A stretch of 64,000 nt of DNA from Notospermus geniculatus (Eukaryota; Nemertea; Pilidiophora; Heteronemertea; Lineidae). The position numbers were made by a program, and so were the translations under genes. The number at the start of each line of letters is the position of its first letter. Positions within the stretch are counted from its first letter, which is position 1. Below, one piece after another: positions 12,113-22,900 of the stretch. The stretch is taken from positions 72,223-136,222 of the forward strand of contig NMRB01001618.1 in NCBI GenBank assembly GCA_002633025.1, in the 5' to 3' direction. Under the pieces are notes generated by a model. That model worked only from the letters and a program-made list of their open reading frames with translations. It did not search any database and was not told the origin of the DNA.

Positions 12113-13018
12113 CGCCAAAATATGGCATTATTTAGCTCTACAGACAACGTGGGGCAAATATTAGTGTAGTGCAGTAGGAAGCCAGAGTCCCATAGAAACC
12201 TGTTCTTTTGAAGGGAGTGACCCTCCCTATCACATGAAGAGTGCATGGGTCTGATCGGTAATCGAACGCGGAACCTCAGAGGTGACAGGCACCGACATTT
12301 CCATTGCACCCCTCCGACAGCCAAATTTTCAATTGATGATAATATATACATATTCAAAATAAAATGCATGTACCGGTATGCCCTGCCTTGTTTGCAGGTG
12401 TTTTCACGCTTTACTTTTCTCTATGCAATGAATAGGCCAATTGCTTCTGATGAGCAGGTGTTAGAATTATATTTATATATAGAGCTTTCCATTTTATTCT
12501 CACTTGTTCACGTAATAAACGATGCAGTATTTGTTACATCCAGTCTTGCAGTTTCTGTGATATTTCTGGCCCATCTTCATGCATGTGTCTCCTTCATTAG
12601 GTTATTTAGATAGGCACTCGGCAGACAATTACACGTACTGCTCATCTAACTCCTTGGTCTACATTGTAACACAGGAACAGAATGTAACTTTTAGAACTGA
12701 GAAAAACAGGCGCAGTGGGCCTATCCTTCACTTGAGTCTCATTGAGACCGAATGGGGTTGTAGCCATTTTGTTCCTATCATCGGGGTGGCGCTGCGACCG
12801 TATCCACTTTTCCACTGTGACGTTGTACGGAACGTCAACGTCACACTGTCGTGGCTTCATGCTCGCACCTCGTATTGCCACGGAGATGACGTCCTGAAGA
12901 CAATGAAAAGGCCTGATACGGTCGCAGCGACATCTTTCCGTGGAGAAGTGGCGATGTCCTCATTCCCCCCCCCTGAGTTCAAATAATTTAGATGAACAAC
13001 CAAATACAATATCATACA

Positions 13019-13140
13019 AATTTATTTAACAACCTCAGAGATCATGCTATAATAAAAGGAGTCGTCCTCCAAAAATCTTGCAAATTTTCGACCCCAACCA
13101 GGGTCTTCTTCAGGCTGGCACTTTCAAGTCGAGCTACCAG
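13019..13140 (-). repeat. Dispersed repeat with hammerhead-like core
   Basis: On the minus strand, CTGAAGA (13107-13113) is followed by a GACCC/GGGTC-type stem and then GAAA (13086-13089). This is the conserved order of a hammerhead ribozyme core. The flank CTCGACTTGAAAGTGCCAGC is shared with the copy at about 44690-44795. I could not fold convincing stems I and III here, so this may be a decayed copy. Confidence 0.5.
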
Positions 13141-13769
13141 AAGTGTAATGAGCTGGATCCCAACAGAGATCATGCCAAATATTTACAGACTTGTTGCATG
13201 ATAATCACAGTTAAACAAAGGTACATGTATATGTATGCCTCAAAATGTTTGCCTTTAATTAGGACTGGAGAAGTCTGAAATATTTGTTTCAGAATTATTC
13301 AATCAAAAGTTTTGTTAAATGATCATCAAACAGCTAATTTAATGCAAAAGGTAAAATCAAGGCCTTGGTATTTGGGAACCTTCTACCCATATACCATCAT
13401 TAAGTACAGGCTTACAAATCAGTCATCCAAAAAGCAATAAATGAGTGAACAGACAAATTCAAATTTGAGGCACTGGCTGCACAGTTTGGTGAAATAAGCT
13501 GAGTACAGTACGTATACAACATATGTCTTCTGTCTTATTGCTCTCTGTTCCAATAAATGATTGACCCGTATTTGACTTGACTAGATTGTAGATCCGAAGT
13601 TGACAGATCTATCAATTACAATTCTTGATGCCCGAAGAACTGATGTCAAGTGACACTGATGTTGGCCTAGGAGTACATCATGTACAGTACACAGATGTAC
13701 AAGTATTTGTTCCATAGTTGTCCGCCTATGCGAGAAAGAAGTGGCTGGAGGCTCTTTGGCAAAATGGCT

Positions 13770-16700
13770 CTAAGCATTGATTGAAGTATAACCATGGCTG
13801 ACGGGAGATCCAGAAAGTTTTCCTTGTTTCCTTTTGACACACATGATTATTGACCCAATGATGATTATAACAACAGGAATGCCGAGTCCAGCGCCAATTA
13901 TAGCAATCACTAAAACTGAGAGTGATTCTTCACTTGGAACACCATAGCCAATACTAGCAGTCCTGTGAAAAGAAGAAAGATATAAACGTTAACTCGACAT
14001 GAAAACAAACTGATTTCTCTGAGTGACTGAAAGTACTGTAACTTTCGTGGAAACTCAATCAGCATGATCAGCTGACACCTGGGATATGCCATGTCTTGTC
14101 TTGCACATGACAGTATCTCAAATTTGTCAATAATTAACCACACAAAACATTGGGCCCAACGTGTATGTTCCTGAAGGAGTAATGAGGTAAAATATTATCA
14201 GAAGTTTTAGGAAGTCAAGAACTTTTCAGTACAGCAGGAAAAGTCTTACCATGCAGTGTAGTTAGATCCAGTATAAAATTTATCACCCGTAAGTCCGAAG
14301 GAAACATTATTAGCTTTCATAGCAACCTTCCTCTGTGTTAGGTCATGCCCAAAATAGGCATAAGCTAAGCTCCACCTTGGAATGTTGGTAACATTTTGGA
14401 GGTCATACTTTCGAGTGGAAGTTGAATTTGCCATTGATCTGACTTTCTCCTTATAACATACAGGTTTCCATTGCACGTAACCTCCCGAATGATCAGATTG
14501 GGAGCGCCAATCAATTATCTGTAACGAGAGAGATGATATCAGGCTTGAAGGGGACCCAGAAAAATGGTCATTAGTGGGCTTTTCAACTGGCACAGCTGTG
14601 GTCAATTTCTTCCCAATGTCCCAGAAGGTATTTTGTATACAGAAACGGCACAATCAATAGAACACAACCAAGATACCGGCCGCCATTATACCTGAAAATG
14701 GGACAACTAGGAATGTCGAGCCTATATCCTAGCAGTACAACCAGCTTTTGGCTGTAACACTATCACATTCCCTTGTCAGGACAACTTACTTTAAATATCC
14801 CTGGGGTGTACTCATCATCTAAGGACTTCTTCATCTTAAGCAGCATTTGGTCGGCCGGATTATCTGAAGTTACCATTATCATCTCCAAGGCAAAGCGACT
14901 GTTTTTATAACTAGGTTTCATGTGGTCAATTGTGAAGTCGAACATGGTCAAGTTGTCATTGAATAATAAGTGAGGGAGGGAGTTCTCTCTGCCCGTAGTA
15001 TTATAGAAATTCATCTGAATTAAAAGATCACAAAATTTCCAACTGTTTATCAACTGGTCAAAAAAAATGAAGCGGATTGCTTTGTTATATTTAGGCTTAT
15101 TATGATACAGTCGCCTGTCATGTTGTTTGTCACAGGGTGGCCTACCCTGACAATCTGGACACCACACTTTGGCATGGTTTTCCCTTTCTTCCACTCTCCC
15201 AAATATGAGGTCTACTTTCAGCTTGCTGCAGTCAAACAAACCTAAGAGTTGTCAGCTCAAGGACAGTGAGGCAGCAGAATTGTGTGTGGGATTTGGAAAT
15301 CAATACCGGTACTCACTCTTAATGATAATGATCCATTAGCAAAGAAATCTGAAGATTCAGGAGTGGTTTTGAGGACAACAGTTCCGGCAGTTGTGTTTGA
15401 TTCTTCCTCTGCACTACTCCATCGAAAATTAGTGAAGTTGTGAAATATTGTGGAGTTACTCCAGGCTTTGGCTAATGTGGAATGATCTTGAGTGTCGTTA
15501 TACTCAATCAGCTGTCACAAAAAGAAAGGTAGATACCGTATAAGGAACTCGATAGGAATTATCAGCTGGACTGAAAATCCTTCTAGAGATCATCAGGTGG
15601 CATTATACAGCTCTATGAATATCAGTGAAATGATGTGCTTGAATTGAAATATTACCCTTCATGTCTTTGGAACTTGGGCATGGGAATTCCGATTTGTCCT
15701 TTTCGAATCAGAATAGAAAAAAACTATCTTTCAAAACTCACCCTATTAAATACCACAGCGAATGTATACATTGGTTTTGTCTTGAATGTAATGGAATTCT
15801 GAATATCACTAAGATTTTTGGAGAGGAGCTTCTTCCAGTCAATAGATAATTTGTTCAGCTTGTTGTTCTGCATTCTTGTCACCAAAACTGTTGGCTTTCC
15901 TATAGAACTGACAACATAATGTAGAGAGTCTGATGGACCGACAGCCGAAATGTGAGCTACATTGGCGTAAGATCCATTTACACCAGTTGTGCAAGCTGTG
16001 AGGTTGTTACATCCTGGGTTGAACTCAAAGGAGATCTGAAAGAAACACATCATCATCAAACGAAAACGTCAACAACAATCGCCAATCAGATAGGCCTAGG
16101 CCTACAGACGTAGCCCATAAATAACAGGACACCCGGTCCAGTTTTCAGCCGTCTCTTAATGATCTTAGCAGAAATCAGATAGAGTGCATAGATTTATTTT
16201 TGCGGGCCATTGAAAAGACGATTATTTCTGGATATTGGCAACCCCCAAATTTCTGGAACTAAATGATCGAAGATTCAGGAACCGTGACTTACGGTAAGTG
16301 AGACTATCATCAAAAAATGGACAAAATTCGTGTGTGCGACGGGCGTGACGTTGCATCATTGGCGTCACAATCCAACAGTTTCCAACGCTTTTCCATGGTG
16401 CAAATGGAAACATAAGAACTAAAATTTCAACTTCAATCAGTCTGCTGACATGTGTTGAGGAGATACACGCCATTATCTGTGGCCTACACAGGTTTAATGG
16501 ACATAGGCGGCGGCCTAGTGCGAAACGAGCTCCTGGGGCTGGGTGTAAACAAACCCACTATGTACAGCACCCCCGTAGTGCATTTGTACACAACCTCGGG
16601 TTTGTTTACACCCGGGAGCGTCGGTCGTTTCGCACTATATGTCTATTTAAGTCTAGGCCCCTACTGGTATTGAGCTACAAGATGAGGGGTCAATTGTTAT

Positions 16701-17848
16701 GTTAAACTTCTGACATTCTCAATCTCACAATGAGGATTTTAAAATGGGATGCAAAAACAAACTTCGTAAACATAGACCCGTCCGTAATCAATGGGACAAT
16801 AATGGGCCTGTCTCCCAGCAGGTCAGGCATGATGAGGCAGGCAGGCCTTGCTTACACTCACAGTACAGTACACTGAATTACGGTCTTTTCGCCCCATTGA
16901 CTTTTCGCCCCATTCGCACCCAGTCAGTTCGCCCCATCGGTCGGACTTTTCGCCCCCAAAAATTCGCCTCATAAATCCGTTAAAAAACATGAAAATGACG
17001 AAAACATGGTATAAAGTAGCCACAAATCCTGAAATGGATTCATTCCCTGGCTTTTGGCAGTGCGCCAGACCCTTGGATCAGACCCGAGTCAGGGCATGCG
17101 CCAAATATAGTTGGCACAATGATGTCATGGGAATCCCAGTGTGCTATCCCCTCAGCCATTGGATGATGCAGTAAAAATAGGTCACATACATTTGAATATG
17201 CAACAGACTACGGCTTTTAGCAACCTCAACATCTAAGTAAATATACTGTTTAATGGAAAGAAGAAACAACCAAGCAACACTGGCACGACTTTGAAGCATT
17301 CTCTTTCTGGATCACAGCCAAATACGTCAGAACGCTGGTGAAAAATATCGGCGGGAGTTTTCGGGCAGCGCGATGACGCCCGTCTCATGACATCCCTCAC
17401 GGTTTCCCGCCAAAACATCGTCAGGCCGCCTCAAGTGTCACTTGTCTAATGACAGCCGCGGTCCGTTGTTCTGGAAATGAAATCGATGTGGCTACTTACC
17501 AAGTTTATATCGTCATTTTCATGTTTTTTACGGATTTATGAGGCGAATTTTTGGGGGCGAAAAGTCCGACCGATGGGGCGAACTGACTGGGTGCGAATGG
17601 GGGCGAAAAGTCCATGGGGCGAAAAGACCGGATACCAGTACACTTACACTAGGCCTAGCCTATGTTTGATTGGCAAATTTAAATGCCACCGACATGGATC
17701 GAACTAAAACGAATAGTTAGTATATTACTTTTCTACTGGCTGCCTCGCTGCACACCACAGGAAACAAAAATACGGTACATAAGACAACGAAGTACTGCAA
17801 AAATGAGATGAACGAGAGTGAAATTCTGCTCTCCATGGAAGCCGCCAT
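13770..17848 (-). CDS. GLMP: Glycosylated lysosomal membrane protein (GLMP/NCU-G1 family)
   Basis: Six exons in transcript order: 17848-17729, 16035-15742, 15511-15317, 15014-14790, 14518-14250, 13962-13770. Every junction is GT-AG with matching phase, giving 431 residues (human GLMP is about 406). The start ATG at 17848 has a good context (AAAATGG) and opens a hydrophobic signal peptide ending near VVCSEA. The lumenal part has many N-glycosylation sequons (NLT, NGS, NLS, NST, NFT, NTT, NVT). It also has the family-like blocks ISAVGPSDSLHYVVSSIGKP and GRENSLPHLLFNDN. One membrane helix (SVLVIAIIGAGLGIPVVIII) is followed by a basic stop and a short tail ending YTSINA, a tyrosine lysosomal-sorting motif. 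The mammalian protein partners the lysosomal transporter MFSD1; that role here is inference. Intron 1 holds two fold-back elements. Confidence 0.9.
16510..16645. mobile_element. Fold-back element in GLMP intron 1
   Basis: The left arm AGTGCGAAACGAGCTCC...GGGTGTAAACAAACCC is matched by the right arm GGGTTTGTTTACACCCGGGAGCG...CGTTTCGCACT. The arms pair with small mismatches around a core of about 40 bases. It is non-coding. Confidence 0.65.
16881..17631. mobile_element. 750-bp fold-back element with TTCGCCCC repeats, GLMP intron 1
   Basis: An arm of about 143 bases (16881-17023) is repeated in inverted form at 17488-17631. The outer part of each arm is built from TTTTCGCCCCAT-like units repeated four to five times, then TTCGCCTCATAAATCCG. 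The 460-bp centre is unrelated and carries no long coding sequence. It is a large non-autonomous element with internally repeated termini. Confidence 0.75.
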
Positions 17849-18654
17849 TTTGATCAATTGAAAATCATGTGACAAATGTCATGTGACAAATGTCAAATGA
17901 CCTAGTGTTTGTGAAGGACGTAAGAGGGCGCTGTGGTGTTCGCCCTTTCTCGCCTCGAATACCTCATTTTAGTGTCAATTGTCCCTCAACAAATATTTGA
18001 ATTTTTATATTTTTAACCTTGCCAAACATTGGTGGAATATCAGTGTACTGCTGTTATATCAAAAATATTGTACTGCTGTACTCTTGTACCTTATTGTAAG
18101 GTCTGACATGTCTGAGTTTCAATAAATTTCATTTCATTGCGGCAGATCGTTGTACCAAGAATGTACAACTCCAAATATGTGCCAAAACTGAGTTTACTAA
18201 TTTGCCTCTGGTGACCCTGTAACTGAAGGGATCTTAATTTGTGAAGAATTATTGTGTAGAGAAGATCATTACGAACAAAATGACACCTCCCGCAGTTATA
18301 TGCGCTCAGAAATAACCGAGCTACAGAGTAGTTTTGAATGGACCATATTTTCGACAAATTGATATCGTACTTGATNAATGCAACAAGTAGTCCCAAAATT
18401 TCCCATGACGCGTTGCGCGCGCGGTGACAGGTCAGTGCGAGGTACGAGCGCTACCTGTCGTGACAATGATTGGTTATTTAATTAGAAGGCCTATAATTAC
18501 CGTACGCCCTCTATTATCAGAAAAAGTAACCTAATGCCCACCCTTTTGATTGATTACTGAGTTGTACATTCTTGGTACTTATATATTCTTGGTTGTACCA
18601 AGCGACCCATAAGGGACATTTATTTTTCATTTTACATTTTTTTTCTATACTTTT

Positions 18655-19048
18655 CTCCGTGGAATAAACTTTATTCCGTGGAGTAAACTTTTCTCCACGT
18701 GAAGTAAACTTTTCTCCACGGAAATAATGCAATAGACTGGTTCCCGTCGTTGCCGCTGCACATTTATGGCGCTCAGCTATACAACGGAGCGGAACAGGAG
18801 CGGCAGCGGGTGGAGCGGCAAAGACGGGAACCAGTCTAATAATGCAACTTTATTCCGTGGAATAAAACTTTTCTCCGCGGAAATAACTTTATTCCGTGGA
18901 GTAAACTTATTGTCCGACGTGGAGAAAAGTTTACTCCACGCGGAGAAAAGTTTACTCCACGGAATAAAGTTATTTTCGCGGAGAAAAGTTTATTGCACGT
19001 GGAGAAAAGTTTACTCCACGGAATAAAGTTTAAACCACGGAGAAAAGT
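18655..19048. repeat. Tandem array of near-palindromic CACGGAGAAAAGT / GGAATAAAGTT units
   Basis: Units of about 20-32 bases alternate GTGGAGAAAAGTTTACTCCAC and CCACGGAATAAAGTT in both orientations, at least ten times. The left and right halves are roughly complementary. A 106-bp MITE interrupts the array at 18733-18838. Small reading frames across it are by-products of the repeat. Confidence 0.7.
18733..18838. mobile_element. MITE with 16-base inverted ends and 9-base target duplication
   Basis: The ends are TAGACTGGTTCCCGTC and GACGGGAACCAGTCTA. ATAATGCAA flanks both sides (18724-18732 and 18839-18847), a clean 9-base direct repeat. The inside is GC-rich (GGAGCGGCAGCGGGTGGAGC). A relic of the same end (GAGAACCAGTCTAT) occurs at about 1262-1275. 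Confidence 0.8.
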
Positions 19049-19998
19049 ACGAAAAAAATTAAAATATAAAATGAAAGTGTCCCTTATACCCGAGCCACAC
19101 GGTCCAATTTCATTTGACCCAAAAAAATTTGAGCAAAAAATTTTATCGTGTAGTACGGGGAAAATTCGCCGCAAATTTACCAACCAAATTTCAAAATCGT
19201 TTTGGATAGTGCCCGTCCTATTTTTCTCCTACGATTTGACCAAATTATTACAAAACGTACCGTGTGGATGGGGAAATATTTTTATTGTCCGATTAACGCC
19301 CTGATCACGATGATTACGCCTTTTGTTATGAGCAGCCATCACGGCGTTGGGACTAGGCCCGTGCCCGTGGATCGTGCAGACTGAGCATTATGGGCCACCA
19401 TACATCTGATCGCTTGAGTGGTCGTCATATTGTTTCCGACTTACTTTGCGACCTACGGTGGCCCATCGACCAATACAAAAATGATGAAACTTTCGTTCGC
19501 AAACAATTCCGATGCGACGCCAGAGTATTCGGCGACTTCGGTCGTTTTCGGAGGAGGTCTTCAGTCGTTTGCAAATTGTTCACTGAAATGGTCGCAAGTG
19601 TGTTTTTTGAAAAACTATTAAACGTTGCCTGTGAGTCTACTCCTGTGCCATAACGCACAGCGTCGTCTGTTAATCAACGGTGACACTACGCTAATCAACA
19701 CGATTAATATTAAAAGATGAGAAACACAATTCAAACACCATTCAGGACTTAAGAGAACCATTCGTAGGCCTCGTTTAATCATGACCAAGTCAGAAAATTC
19801 ATATTTAATTCATATTTATTTCCGAAATCAATGGGTTAGGGCCTTCATGGCCCTACATAACAAGAACGGGGAGGTGATGAACGCTTGTAAGAGGTAGACC
19901 CTCTATGTCGAGTCCCAAACGTTTTTTCCATTTGCCCATCACATTCGTCCCTCAATCTCCCACCCGCTGCGGATGTTCCGCCAAATAAACAGCTCTAT

Positions 19999-22900
19999 CT
20001 AGAGTGTAGTAACATTCATTTTGTCTGTCTCAGCATTTCCTTCCTGGCCCGAGCCTTCCTCAGCAGTCCTCCTTCTCTTCCTTGGTGGCAATTCCTCCGG
20101 TAAGGGTTTATCCTTCGTTTCGGGCATCAGCCAGGCCGTGAAAATAGAAGCCAGTAGACCCAAAGTACCGATCAGAACGTACGGCAGCGAAGCGTGCACA
20201 TTACTCTGAAATGTAAAATACCGGATTGTTCCCCCAATACCGCTCAGTGTAAAATGTGTATACAATGTGGTCAACTTGTGTGTCACTCTGAGCGGTATTG
20301 GGGGAACAATCCGGTAATCTCAACTTTTGTATTATTAAAAATTTGCCGGTACGGTCATTTTAATAGTTGTTACCCAGCAAATTGGACTATTTTCGCGTAT
20401 GAAAAAAAGGAATTGCATAATAATTGCATATTACCATGGTGAATACTTACCAATAAGCCAATCTGCGGTGCAACCACAGACCCAATCCCCGAAATGAAAG
20501 TGCCTGATGATAACCCAATGTTTCTGCAGTGAAAATAGTCTCACATCAATCATATTGATATATAGGCCTAGGCCTACTCTAGACAAGTACGTATCAAATC
20601 AAATCAAACCAAAGCAAGTGTTATTGCAAATAATAGCTTTACTGACGAAGCCATTACTGACAAATTACGATGGAGTAATTCCCGCTCTTTGAGTAAACTC
20701 TGTTCGGCCATTTGTGACCAAAGCACCAGCGACAGAGCTGAACAATACCCGCAGTGGACACAAACGATTTGGGTCGGCACGTAGGCCTACACTGAAGATT
20801 GGTTATCAGGGTGATCGGATTTAATCTGAGAATGTGAATGACTGGTCGTTTGACCAGCGCACAAAGGAAAATTCCGTGGATTGCCACTAGGGAGTGAGCT
20901 CAGCTATAGGTTGTATCACGAAGTTGAATCCGCGGTGTAACGTTTTTTAGTGTGGCCCTTAGGCTGAGTTTACATCGAAGCACACGCGACACGAACACGC
21001 AGGCGAACAATGGCTTCACAAAGGATTCATCCCCATGAAGCCTTTGTTCGCGAGCGTGTTCGTGTCGCGTGTGCCTCGATGTAAACTCAGCCTTATGCCG
21101 TTGTGACATTACAATAGATTGACGGAATAAGGCGCTACTTGACGATGAGCGACACACCTGTTTCCAGTGTGTTCCAAACAATACAAATCACACAGAAAAA
21201 TGGCCACACTGAAAAATATTACACCGGAAAGCAGAAGACACAATCGATGCTTCGGTTTCGAAGTCTACCTTATCATAGTTGGATACACTTCACAGGAGTA
21301 AAGAATAAGCAACATCCAGTTCCCAGTTGCTGAACCGTAACTTGCCAGTGCCAGGCCTGAACGGATGCCCTCTCGGCCCTCCATGTAACCGGTCAGGTCG
21401 AGGGCAAGGATGATGACCATAGAAATAATCGGAATTGCGGAGAAGATAGAGAAACTCCAGCGGCGGCCGACGCTGAAAAATAATGAATTCAAATGGGAGT
21501 ACAAATTCATGCGCCAAACAAAGCAAAAACACCACGGTTTGTCGTCTGGATCATTGGCTATTATTAAAAATTTGCCGGTACGGTCATTTTAATAGTTGTT
21601 ACCCAGCAAATTGGACTATTTTCGCGTATGAAAAAAAGGAATTGCATAATAACTGCATATTACCATAGTGAATACTTACCAATAAGCCAATCTGCGGTGC
21701 AACCACAGACCCAATCCCCGAAATGAAAGTGCCTGATGATAACCCAATGTTTCTGCAGTGAAAATAGTCTCACATCAATCATATTGATATATAGGCCTAG
21801 GCCTACTCTAGACAAGTCCGTATCAAATCAAATCAAATCAAACCAAAGCAAGTGTTATTGCAAATAATACCTTTACTGACGAAGCCATTACTGACAAATT
21901 ACGATGGAGTAATTCCCGCTCTTTGAGTAAACTCTGTTGGGCCATTTGTGACCAAAGCACCAGCGACAAAGCTGAACAATACCCGCAGTGGACACAAACG
22001 ATTTGGAGGCCTACACTGAAGATTGGTTTTCGAAAACAGTATATCAGGGTGATCGGATTTAATCTGAGAATGTGAATGACTGGTCGTTTTGACCAGCGCA
22101 CAAAGGAAAATTCCGTGGATTGCCACTAGGGAATGAGCTCAGCTATAGGTAGCCCCCCCCCCCTATGAGCCGCCATGTGGGAATTTAATTGTTTACCAAA
22201 ATTATTTGAAATAATATCATTGTTTCAAACCATAAATGTACGTATTTTGACTTATTTCATCCAATAAAAGTATTAAAAAAAACATGGAATTATTTTTCAA
22301 ACCATGAATTAGACTAAACATATGGGCCCGAACTTATAAAAGGTGTCTTTCGCCTGTCTAACTTGGACTTGTTTAAGCCTAAACATTTGTAAGACAACTG
22401 TTAGACAAGTCTACCAATAACTTTATTGGATGAAATAAGTCAAAATACGTACATTTATGGTTTGAAACAATGACATTATTTCCAAATAATTTTGGAAACA
22501 ATTAAAATCCCACATGGTGCCTCATACCTTAAAGCTATAGGCCTACCTACTCCCGTTGTATCACGAAGTTGAATCCGGTGTAACGTTTTTTAGTGTGGCC
22601 CTTATGCCGTTGTGACATTACAATAGATTGTCGGAATAAGGCGCTACTTGACGATGAGCGACACACAGAGAAACTGAGTCTGTTTCCAGTGTGTTCCAAA
22701 CAATACAAATCACACAGAAAAATGGCCACAGTGAAAAATATTACACCGGAAAGCAGAAGACACAGGGCCGTATTTTAGAACGTTCCTTAACATTAAGGTC
22801 CACCTTCCAATCTATTGTTCTCGATGGTTTTACAATACACTTTAGGTCGACCTTAACGTTAAGGAACGTTCTAAAATACGACCTACAATCGATGCTTCGG

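Larger units (their letters stand above)
10824..13769. other. Intergenic region between glycosidase and GLMP genes
   Basis: No coding sequence is supported here. It holds a perfect 47-base palindrome at 11065-11111 (arm TAGCCATGTATGTGTGTTGG), a GGATCC-ended repeat at 11930-12112, an inverted GGCGCTGCGACCGTATC pair at about 12787 and 12915, and a hammerhead-like repeat at about 13019-13140. The two genes converge on this region, so it contains both 3' ends. Confidence 0.6.
17849..19998. other. Intergenic region between GLMP and the transporter array
   Basis: No gene is supported. It contains the promoter side of GLMP (direct CATGTGACAAATGT repeats at about 17866-17895), an n join at 18376, a palindromic tandem array at 18655-19048 with a nested MITE, and a fragment starting GAGCCACACGGTCCAATTT at about 19090. 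On the far right is the 3' untranslated region of transporter A, with a minus-strand AATAAA at 19815-19820. Confidence 0.55.

Noticed and set aside
18655-19048. Possible CRISPR-like array
   Set aside because: The units are directly adjacent, alternate in orientation and have no unique spacers; the window is eukaryotic.
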